DNA from: Emcibacter sp.
Lineage (GTDB): Bacteria > Pseudomonadota > Alphaproteobacteria > Sphingomonadales > Emcibacteraceae
Assembly (NCBI GenBank): GCA_021774875.1
Contig: JAJFIP010000174.1
Span: 1-46,292 of the forward strand
Length of the DNA: 46,292 nucleotides
Direction: 5' to 3'
The notes beneath the pieces are model-generated. The model searched no databases. It was not told where the DNA came from and saw nothing but the letters and a program-made list of their open reading frames with translations. A program made the position numbers and the translations under genes. Each line of letters opens with the position of its first letter. Position 1 is the stretch's first letter. Shown one piece after another: positions 12,230-20,016 of this stretch.

Positions 12230-12925
12230 CTACCTTATTGTTCGCTCTATAACGATACTGTCTTTCTCCACTAATTCCGGGCTATTGAAATTTTGATAGA
12301 CCGGATCATCTATCTTTAATCTTGCCGTCACGAGCCAGGTTCCTTCCCGAACACTCATGACAATGGGAATTTCTAACCCCTCTTTTGGTATTTGGGGGTT
12401 GTCTTCTGAATGAAGTCGGACAGTAATAATCAGGTAGCGTCCTGTTTCAATCCACTGCTCCATAGTCACATTGGTGTCCTGTAGGAGTGCAACCCACTGT
12501 GCTTTACGTTTTTCGACAAAATCCTTTTCTATGTCCGCAGTCTTCATCATTTCCCTGAGTTGCTCATCCATCGTGGAGAGCCACCAGTCATAATCACCCG
12601 CGCGCATAGCAGAAATATGGCTCCTGACGACCTGTTCAGGGAATAATAGCTCTTCAAACAGAATAGGTTCTGCAAGCTGCTCAACAACCACGGCCGGACT
12701 GAAATTTCTAATTGTGAAATTATAATGTTTGACGGCGGTAAATTCTTTTTTCAGAGGTGTAGAGCGGGCAAAGGAAGGCCATGTGAATTTTTCATCCTCA
12801 GACGTAGAGGCAGCCATTGCCATTTCAAGACTCAGGAAAATCCAAAACAAGATGGCAATTATGCTGCCAGTCAAAGTAATATTTTTCCATTCTATTCTGG
12901 TCATATGTCCATCTAGCCTGTTCAT
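12230..12925 (-). CDS. Exported hypothetical protein, paralogue of the upstream gene
   Basis: A 231-residue protein with an N-terminal hydrophobic segment (about residues 17-38) ending in MAMAAS, consistent with export. It shares with the next gene upstream a G-D-Y-D-x-x-L-S-x-x-D-E motif, a W-x-x-x-L segment, a G-L-(E/K)-(I/F)-P strand, a T/S-W-L-(V/A) motif and a V-(I/M)-E-(R/K)-T-(I/V)-R ending, so the two are paralogues from a local duplication. Its start overlaps the upstream stop in a TAATG arrangement, so translation is probably coupled, and it ends 33 bases before the giant protein gene. No known family is recognised. Position suggests a periplasmic helper, chaperone or anchor for the giant proteins. 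Confidence 0.85.
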   Translation of the reverse strand: MNRLDGHMTRIEWKNITLTGSIIAILFWIFLSLEMAMAASTSEDEKFTWPSFARSTPLKKEFTAVKHYNFTIRNFSPAVVVEQLAEPILFEELLFPEQVVRSHISAMRAGDYDWWLSTMDEQLREMMKTADIEKDFVEKRKAQWVALLQDTNVTMEQWIETGRYLIITVRLHSEDNPQIPKEGLEIPIVMSVREGTWLVTARLKIDDPVYQNFNSPELVEKDSIVIERTIR

Positions 12926-13641
12926 TAGCGCACCGTTTTTTCCATTACATCTTGCCCGGAAGTCCAGGGCGCAGCACCCAAAAGATCATCTTCGCGCAAC
13001 GCTTGCGAAGCAAGCCAGCTCCTATCTGTTTTTTTAAACGTCACCGGAAATTTTAAACCTAGTTTTTCTCTCTTCCCGGTCTTTTGCTGAAAATCGTATA
13101 AAAGGACCACATACCCGCTGACATCAATCCGCCGCAACATAACCATATCGACCTGACGGAGTGTTCCCACCCAGTTGCCCACCATACTTTCACGGGTAAT
13201 TTTCTGGTGCTTGAATTCTTTTTCAGTGATAAGTCGACTTTCTTCATCCCAATAACTCAAATAAAGATCATAATCACCGTTAATAAGTGCCGCGGTTCTG
13301 GAGAGCATGGCCCTTTCTGGTGAACTGGTATCGCTCAATCCTTCCGGAATGCGGGACAAGATCAGGGGAGGACTATATTTGGATTCATCATAAAAATAAT
13401 GCTCCACCATCGTTATCAGCTTTGGGACAGGTTCTGACATGGGATAGCGTGGAGTTGCAATAACTCTGGAATCAAGCGTCTTGGGTACATAATTGTCTGG
13501 GGGAAAAACCAACTCTTCCCCTTTCGGCGGCTCTGGCTCATTCTTTAGCTGAGCCGCGTCGGCATTGACCACAAATATTGGGCCTAACAAGCCCAATATC
13601 AGTCCAATCACGACCGCGGTTATATACTTATAATGCTTCAA
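12925..13641 (-). CDS. Exported hypothetical protein, paralogue of the downstream gene
   Basis: A 238-residue protein starting at TTG 13641, with AAGGAG seven bases upstream and no in-frame ATG nearby. A signal peptide covers about residues 5-30 and ends near ADAAQ. The C-terminal half (about residue 125 onward, G-D-Y-D-L-Y-L-S to M-E-K-T-V-R) matches the downstream 231-residue protein. The compact domain with many conserved W, Y and D positions is reminiscent of small NTF2/SnoaL-like folds, but that is a guess. It lies 15 bases after the stop of the 1740-residue protein and overlaps the next gene by one base. Confidence 0.85.
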   Translation of the reverse strand: MKHYKYITAVVIGLILGLLGPIFVVNADAAQLKNEPEPPKGEELVFPPDNYVPKTLDSRVIATPRYPMSEPVPKLITMVEHYFYDESKYSPPLILSRIPEGLSDTSSPERAMLSRTAALINGDYDLYLSYWDEESRLITEKEFKHQKITRESMVGNWVGTLRQVDMVMLRRIDVSGYVVLLYDFQQKTGKREKLGLKFPVTFKKTDRSWLASQALREDDLLGAAPWTSGQDVMEKTVR

Positions 13642-13656
13642 TACATAGCTCCTTAA

Positions 13657-16600
13657 TTACTGCGGCAAGGCAACAAAAGTTGTCCCAAGTGTTTGTGCGG
13701 GCAATGGGGACCAAACCTGAGTGAATGAAGGGATGATAGATCCTTCAAACAGGATGAATTTAAGCTCAATCGAGAAGCCTTCATGTCGCAACTCCAATGC
13801 AAGCTTCACACAATCCACGGTACCTATTCCGGAAAGGCCTGTTTTTGCTTCTCCAGATATCAGAAGCAAAGCACAGTCGACGATTTCAGGATCGGGCAAT
13901 TTTATACCATCTGAATCGAACCTATCCCGTTCGCATGGTGAGGTTGTAAATGGGTTATCAACCTCTACCTTTAACTCAAGTCCAATTTCAGCGGTAAGTT
14001 TAGCCGTACCTGCCCAGCAGACCTGATCCACACATTCATTGCTGGTACGGCTCAAGCCAACACTCAGACCTATGCCAAAGTTCACGAAGGCACCGGCCGC
14101 TATAGTGATGTCAGTACCCGGAATATCATAATTAAATACCCACGGTGGTGCTCCCAGAGGGATTGGTCCAAATTCCCACTTCTTGAGCACCATGGTTCCG
14201 GAAAGTTTAGTTTCCCGAGTTGTGGCACCGTCTTTTTGTTCACAGCACTCATTAGTCCGTTCAATTTCAAAATTGATGGCAGGTGGAGGTGGAGCTTTGG
14301 CAACACCTACAACTGCTGACACCTTCTCTACTGCCGTAAGTAACTGTCTAAGTCTCTGCATATCAAAAGTAATTTTGGTCGGTATGGGCTGAGAAACATC
14401 TTTCGGCTCACCTTTTGTGCATACGCCAGATGAACATGTGCTTTTTTCAAAACATTTGAGGCCATCATCACATGACGTGCCATCAGGTTTGTCATCGCCA
14501 ATACAAGTACCATTAAAACAGAAACCGTTATCGGTACAACTGTTCTTACCGGGTGACCCGCCACAGTTTATTTGGTTATCCGGGTCCGTAGTACCGAGGT
14601 TCTCATGGGTACAACCGCAAGCTGGGCTGGGCAGTTTTCCGTCCCTCGTACATTCATTTTTGTCGTCACATAATACCTTGCAGATCGGTGGTGGTGGTGG
14701 TGGTGACGCCCCATGCCAGCCCGATTTGACAATACCAAAACCGGGATCAGACACCAGAAAGGCACCATCGGCTGTCACAGTACCCGGCCCGACAGAAATA
14801 AATTCTTCCAGATCATGGTCAAAGCTGAAAATTTCAATCACCTGCCCCGGAGACAGTCCTTCCACATTAGGCAATTGCATGCGAACAGGTGGGTCAAAAT
14901 GAATATTTGCCGGCTGCAGGGTGGAGAAAAGAGTGGGTGCTGACCCATCAGGTGGCGGCATAGGAACACGGTCAGCCGGAATTTGGGTCAACATCAGTGG
15001 CCCGACATATTTATCACCATTGGGCAAGGACGCCGAATTGGCAAATACGGTATATTCTACCCCCGAAACCCCCTTCATGGTCAATACGACATCCTCATCG
15101 CCACCAACTATTTTAGCACTTTCCTGATCAATAGCCGGAATTTGTATGGGCATACCGATGGTATTATCTTGACCTGAAATGGTCGTGGCCATAAACGCAA
15201 GGAAGGTAAATAGAATTTCTTCTGCCTCCTGACGTGGGCTGGTACTGCCATCCACCAGAAGATGGATGACACCCACAGGCACACCAGTAATAATGAAACG
15301 GCCATCTTCATCGGTAGTAGTCACCAGACCCGGCTCGCCAATAATCTGGACTGTTGTGCCCGGAATCGGTACCTCGCCCATATCCAGAACCACACCACTA
15401 AAGCTGGTATTTTCCGCCGCAGCTAAATCAGCAAAGACAGAAGATGACAGGAAATTCACTACCGGCTCAACCAAACCAGCAATATTAGCCACAGCAAGAT
15501 TGTTGTTTACCCCGCTCTGCTCGCCCGGGGTGAACAGGATGGAAGCCTTGCCGTCAAGATCAGTAGGCAAACTCACAGCCAATTCCCCGGCAAAAGATCC
15601 TGATCCTTCTATGACGGAAAATTCAACATCTGTTTCAGCCACAGGGTTACCAAACATATCTGTTACCAATACCTGGAACGGAACCGGAAGTGGTTGGCCC
15701 CCTACACCGCGCTGATTATTGCCCATTGTGGCAACAATATTCACCGGATCACCCGGCAGGGAGGATTCACAGAAAATAACATCGCCCACAAAACCCTGTG
15801 ATGAAACCGCTACCTGATTATTTCCGGCCCCGGTACGGGTACCCAGTGTGAAGAGAGCACTGGCTTGACCAAACTCGTCAGTTACGACCTGGACAATCTG
15901 TTCTCCTTCTTGTGGCAATGCACTCAGAACGCCATCGCTTCTGACCACACTGAAGTTCACAATCCGGTCCGGTAGAACCCGACCATCCGCATCCTGCAAT
16001 TCAACAACAAGCGGTTTAGGCAATTCGCTGCTGCTTAAACCTGTTTGGTTATTACCGGAAACCATAACAATACGTTGCTGACCAGTTGCATCCAGAACTT
16101 CAACCTGAATTTCATGAAAACTCTCATTACCGGCAATATCCCGTGCGACAGCACGCAAAGTATTTATACCGCGTACCAGAAGCAAATCCCGCACCTCAAA
16201 ACTGCCGTTCAGAACCGTCGCTGTGCGCCCGTTTATTTCAACGGATATTTTTTCTTCATTCACCGGCCCGCCGACAAGATCATTGACAATTCCTACAACT
16301 GTGGTCTGGGTGCTGGTCAGTTTTGCCCCATCAGGAGGAGCATTGATTCTGACAATCGGCGGTGTGGTATCAAGCGAGAGTTGTATGGTACTGGTTCCCT
16401 GCCTGTTCTCCGTTACAGAGGTGGCAATAGCTGCTATCAGATTTTGTCCTTCGCGCAGAGGCACATCAGCCGCAGAATAAGTTGTGCCATTGATCACTGC
16501 CTCAACACCATTGACGATAACTTTTTCCGCTAACTCATCAACGGTGCCTTCAATATCGACCATCGGCACCCTTACCAGAGCCAAAGTTCCGGGCGAGGTA

Positions 16601-18879
16601 ATATTAATTGCAAGCGGGTCACCTAAGTCACCGCTACTTCCCCCAATCAAATTAACAGAAGTGCTGTCGCGGCCCTCATTGCCAACAGCATCTGTAGCCC
16701 TGGCATTAAGGAAGTTCTCTCCGGGAGAAAGATTTACATTTTCGGCGCTAAATGTTCCAGCTGACACCACCGCCGTTACCCCATTGACAACAACAACTGC
16801 GCTGTCATCATCCACGGTACCACTGACCGTAATGCTGCCGGATTCTGTGTCACTGCCATCAGCTGGGCTTAATATATTAACAACCGGCGCAATGGTATCC
16901 AGTGTGACCGAAATATCATCGGTGCTGGTATTGCCTGCCGTATCCGTTGCCACGGCAGTAACCAGATTGGCACCTTCGCTCAGTGGAACATTCGTCGCCC
17001 AGCTATCACCTGCACCGCGCACAGCTTCTACGCCATTGACCACAACTGTGGCCGTATCATCATTAACTGTCCCCTGCACCGCAAGAGATGGCGTCTGAAC
17101 AATATCATTATCAAGTGGGTCCGTGATCTCCACCACAGGAGGAATATCATCGACCCCGGAAGTATTCAGGGTCACTACAATACTTGTGTTGGTTGTGTTG
17201 CCTGCCGGGTCGGTGGCAGTCAGGGTCAATAGATTTTGACCCTCTACAAGAGCAACTTCCAGCTCGAAATCGCCAGAAGGTACAGAAACCCCGTTAAGGG
17301 TTGCCACGGCCAGACCATCATTGATAAAACCGGTGACGGTAATGGGTGAACTTGTCACCACTGCATTATTGCTTGGACTTTCTATGGTTGCTTCAGGTGG
17401 TTCGGTATCATCCACACCTTCGGTATTAAGATTGACCGATATGAGATCTGTGCCCACATTATCTGCCGGATCGGTGGCTGTGGCCGCAAGTTGATTAGCC
17501 CCTTCAATCAAAGGTACCGTTGCGGAAAATGTCCCGTTCACTACCAGGGCATTAACACCATTAACGGTGACCTCTGCCGTATTGTCATCCACTGTACCTG
17601 TAACCGGGATCGGGGAGAAAGTGAAATCGGCCCCGGTCAATGGATTTGTGATAACCACTACCGGAGAAGTCACATCACCAGATGCTAGTAGCGTTACGTT
17701 AACAGTATCAGATGCCGGATCCGATCCCGCACGGCTGGCTACAGCTGTAATGGCATTACTACCCACTGTCAACGGCACGCCAATGGAAAAACTGCCATCA
17801 CTGGCGACAGGGGCGCTCAGACCGTTCACTTTGACAGTCACAGTAGCCGGACTGGCGATTCCTGTAACCGTAACGGGACTATTGCTCACTTCCGCACCCT
17901 CAGCAGGACTTGAAATATTAATGCCCAGTATCACACTGCCCGCTAGCTCAACCGTAACATCAATACTGTCAGAGGCGCTGTTGCCAGCCGCATCAACCGC
18001 TGTCGCCGTTATACTATTGGCACCTTCAACCAGTGTTATATTGGCAGAAAACGAACCGCTATTAATTGCGGCAGAAACACCATTGACCGTAACAGAATCG
18101 GCACCCGATACAGGCCCTGTAACCGTTAAGGTTGTTGAATTCAGAACGGCAAGATTCGCTGGGCTGCCAATACTGATAGTGGGCGGGGTTGTATCCAGAA
18201 TTACATTGATAGCGTCCTGTCCTTCACCACCGGCATTGGTGGCGGTTGCGGTAATGGCATTACTGCCTTCGGATAATGGCACAGAAACAGAAAAAGCGAG
18301 GTCAGTGACCGTCGCTTCAACCCCATTCACACTAACTGTGGCTTCTCTGTCCAGCGACCCGGTGACTGTAATCGGACCCGCGTCAAACAATGCCCCGTCA
18401 AGAGGGGACTGGATGGTAACCACTGGTGCAGGCGGCGGTGCCTGAGCCGGCGGCTGGATATAAACCTGTGCGCCAATAACCAGCACGTTACGTCCGATAT
18501 TGGCAAACTCCATATCTACCGTTGCCACGCCACCCGGGGCGAGTTCAGTTGACGGGATGGTGTATATAGATTTTCCGGTCGTGGAAATATCTCCAGCACC
18601 TATAACTATGGCTGAAGTGGGGGAAAGCTGGTCAATGACCACATGAATAGGGCCGACAATAGTGCCCGCAGAAATATTTGTCAGAGTGGCGCGAACCTTT
18701 GAATTACGCGTTACGCGGTCGGTAACCGGTCGGGATAATAATATGGAAATTTTTGTGCCATCGGCACGATCAACTGTATCCAGGTCGATCGTCGCTGCCG
18801 CAACCGGCGTCACCATCCCACCAAGCCAAAGCGCAAAACCACAAAGTATTGCGCTGAAATTTAGCTTGAATATCTCCAT
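13657..18879 (-). CDS. Large exported Ig-repeat protein with Cys-rich C-terminal region
   Basis: A 1740-residue protein with a signal peptide (residues 1-28, cut near VAAA). Residues about 151-925 hold nine Ig-like repeats of the glucodextranase domain-B type, each with P-x-(V/I)-x-I-x-x-P, V-T-V-x-G, V-x-V-N-G-V and a L-x-E-G-x-N-x-(I/L)-x-A-x-A-T-D-x-A-G-N motif. Residues about 930-1130 hold two Big_1 (invasin-like) domains, and about 1148-1233 a carboxypeptidase-regulatory-like domain. After a proline run there is a cysteine-rich EGF/Dickkopf-like stretch (about 1397-1493) and a C-terminal domain of about 240 residues with further cysteines that I do not recognise. Its start has AGGGGAG upstream. 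It heads the operon with the two small paralogues and the giant gene. A role as a secreted or surface stalk/adhesin is inferred. Confidence 0.9.
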   Translation of the reverse strand: MEIFKLNFSAILCGFALWLGGMVTPVAAATIDLDTVDRADGTKISILLSRPVTDRVTRNSKVRATLTNISAGTIVGPIHVVIDQLSPTSAIVIGAGDISTTGKSIYTIPSTELAPGGVATVDMEFANIGRNVLVIGAQVYIQPPAQAPPPAPVVTIQSPLDGALFDAGPITVTGSLDREATVSVNGVEATVTDLAFSVSVPLSEGSNAITATATNAGGEGQDAINVILDTTPPTISIGSPANLAVLNSTTLTVTGPVSGADSVTVNGVSAAINSGSFSANITLVEGANSITATAVDAAGNSASDSIDVTVELAGSVILGINISSPAEGAEVSNSPVTVTGIASPATVTVKVNGLSAPVASDGSFSIGVPLTVGSNAITAVASRAGSDPASDTVNVTLLASGDVTSPVVVITNPLTGADFTFSPIPVTGTVDDNTAEVTVNGVNALVVNGTFSATVPLIEGANQLAATATDPADNVGTDLISVNLNTEGVDDTEPPEATIESPSNNAVVTSSPITVTGFINDGLAVATLNGVSVPSGDFELEVALVEGQNLLTLTATDPAGNTTNTSIVVTLNTSGVDDIPPVVEITDPLDNDIVQTPSLAVQGTVNDDTATVVVNGVEAVRGAGDSWATNVPLSEGANLVTAVATDTAGNTSTDDISVTLDTIAPVVNILSPADGSDTESGSITVSGTVDDDSAVVVVNGVTAVVSAGTFSAENVNLSPGENFLNARATDAVGNEGRDSTSVNLIGGSSGDLGDPLAINITSPGTLALVRVPMVDIEGTVDELAEKVIVNGVEAVINGTTYSAADVPLREGQNLIAAIATSVTENRQGTSTIQLSLDTTPPIVRINAPPDGAKLTSTQTTVVGIVNDLVGGPVNEEKISVEINGRTATVLNGSFEVRDLLLVRGINTLRAVARDIAGNESFHEIQVEVLDATGQQRIVMVSGNNQTGLSSSELPKPLVVELQDADGRVLPDRIVNFSVVRSDGVLSALPQEGEQIVQVVTDEFGQASALFTLGTRTGAGNNQVAVSSQGFVGDVIFCESSLPGDPVNIVATMGNNQRGVGGQPLPVPFQVLVTDMFGNPVAETDVEFSVIEGSGSFAGELAVSLPTDLDGKASILFTPGEQSGVNNNLAVANIAGLVEPVVNFLSSSVFADLAAAENTSFSGVVLDMGEVPIPGTTVQIIGEPGLVTTTDEDGRFIITGVPVGVIHLLVDGSTSPRQEAEEILFTFLAFMATTISGQDNTIGMPIQIPAIDQESAKIVGGDEDVVLTMKGVSGVEYTVFANSASLPNGDKYVGPLMLTQIPADRVPMPPPDGSAPTLFSTLQPANIHFDPPVRMQLPNVEGLSPGQVIEIFSFDHDLEEFISVGPGTVTADGAFLVSDPGFGIVKSGWHGASPPPPPPICKVLCDDKNECTRDGKLPSPACGCTHENLGTTDPDNQINCGGSPGKNSCTDNGFCFNGTCIGDDKPDGTSCDDGLKCFEKSTCSSGVCTKGEPKDVSQPIPTKITFDMQRLRQLLTAVEKVSAVVGVAKAPPPPAINFEIERTNECCEQKDGATTRETKLSGTMVLKKWEFGPIPLGAPPWVFNYDIPGTDITIAAGAFVNFGIGLSVGLSRTSNECVDQVCWAGTAKLTAEIGLELKVEVDNPFTTSPCERDRFDSDGIKLPDPEIVDCALLLISGEAKTGLSGIGTVDCVKLALELRHEGFSIELKFILFEGSIIPSFTQVWSPLPAQTLGTTFVALPQ

Positions 18880-19075
18880 CAGGTACTCCCCTTGTCATCA
18901 TACGTCAAAACGTGCAAATGCGGCGCGGCCAACCCGCACCACACAAAGGAGCAAGAATACTTGAAGACCTAAAAAAATTTACAGAAATTACACACTTACT
19001 TCATTGGTCTTATAATATTTAAAAAGAGTAATTGTCTCTTCCTTCTCCTCTACCCACTTGTAAAAAGAATTTAGT

Positions 19076-19687
19076 TTACTTATTTAATAATTTATTAACC
19101 TTACGACTCCTCCGGGCGATATTCAACCATACTAAGCTCAAAAACATCAGCCCGGTTACTGGCGGTATTGGCACATCAGGAGTTTCAATTCTTACGTTAC
19201 TAACGGTTACCATTGAAGCCAGATGAATAGACGAATCGAAAGGATTTTCAAAGGAGTCAAGTTGAAAATGTAGCCCGAGTGGTCCCACCAAAGAAGAAAT
19301 ATCCCAACTGATAGACCCATTCGTCGTTGCATCCAAGGTTAATTCAAAACCTAAAATGGAAAGACCTGAACCATCCAGTACAGCGGCAAAAAACTCGTCA
19401 TCGTTATCAGTGCCCTCAGTAAAATCATAATCAAATTTCAACAACGCGCCAGCAGATGGAATGATAACATTTGGATCAAAAAAACTGGGGTCGTTGGAAA
19501 GGATTACAGATGCACAGCAAGCATCCTCAGATATTTTGGCGGACGAGCCATCGGCTTCTACGACTACTGATAAATCAGCAAAAAAATCGTTGAGATCAAT
19601 ATCAACTACCGTTGCGCTTGCTGACGTAGAAAATACGCCAAGGCATGTAGCCAGAAACATGGCTAAAATAGTTTTGTTGTTATTCAT
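19076..19687 (-). CDS. Exported protein with PEP-CTERM/VPLPA-like sorting tail
   Basis: A 203-residue protein with a signal peptide ending at ASA-TV (about residue 25) and AAGGAG eight bases before the ATG. The C-terminus has VPIPP, a hydrophobic segment (about residues 174-190) and an ARRSRK basic cluster. This is the three-part layout of PEP-CTERM or VPLPA-CTERM sorting signals processed by exosortase-type enzymes, though the motif is not canonical. The body is acidic, contains a Cys-Cys pair and looks like a beta-sandwich of unknown role. It lies between the T2SS operon and the giant-protein operon on the same strand, with its own promoter-like box. No exosortase is in the window. Confidence 0.8.
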   Translation of the reverse strand: MNNNKTILAMFLATCLGVFSTSASATVVDIDLNDFFADLSVVVEADGSSAKISEDACCASVILSNDPSFFDPNVIIPSAGALLKFDYDFTEGTDNDDEFFAAVLDGSGLSILGFELTLDATTNGSISWDISSLVGPLGLHFQLDSFENPFDSSIHLASMVTVSNVRIETPDVPIPPVTGLMFLSLVWLNIARRSRKVNKLLNK

Positions 19688-19718
19688 AAATTTAACTCCT
19701 TTGGACCCCAGCAGGAAT

Positions 19719-19738
19719 ATTATACGCTGAGTAACTCA
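19719..19738 (-). promoter_or_regulatory. Probable -10 box and palindrome upstream of the PEP-CTERM-like gene
   Basis: On the minus strand a perfect TATAAT (19724-19719) lies 31 bases before the start codon at 19687. Directly upstream is the palindrome TGAGT-T-ACTCA (19728-19738 on the plus strand). No good -35 box is seen, which fits an activator-dependent or extended promoter. Functional assignment is inference. Confidence 0.4.
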
Positions 19739-20016
19739 ACCCGAATCCAAACCTATATGTGGATTCTTGACAAATACAATAACGTAGGTAAGCAATATAT
19801 ATGCCAGATTAGTAAAGCTTTTAAATATCAAACACTTATAATTTAGGGGTAAGACAAAAAGCTTAAACATGTAAAGAAATCCGACAGTTTATGCGCTCAG
19901 AACGGTCTTATTTGGGAATAATGCAACCGATAAGTGGATATAATATATTAAGAACATAGCATTAGAGGAAATATGCCTATTATTCTAATGTGTAAAATAT
20001 TCCGACTCTTAACGGT
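19739..20016. other. AT-rich intergenic region between gspD and the PEP-CTERM-like gene
   Basis: With the promoter region this makes a gap of about 330 bases. It is AT-rich and shows no convincing gene. The only structure seen is a 7-bp inverted repeat (CATTAGA 19960-19966, TCTAATG 19984-19990, 17-base loop) just after the gspD stop, without a T-run. It could be a weak transcript end. Confidence 0.4.

Noticed and set aside
14700-14700. Frameshift or pseudogene in the large surface-protein genes
   Set aside because: The reading phase agreed at widely separated checked points in the giant gene, and the 1740-residue frame is uninterrupted from start to stop.
17567-18445. A 292-codon plus-strand open frame in the 1740-residue protein gene
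   Set aside because: It is antisense to nine Ig repeats and low in complexity. The minus-strand frame is complete, with a signal peptide and ribosome-binding site.
19728-19738. TGAGTAACTCA palindrome as a third copy of the catabolic operator
   Set aside because: The core resembles TTGAGT...ACT but the spacing is different and the ACTTGAC half is missing, so it is listed only as a local palindrome.
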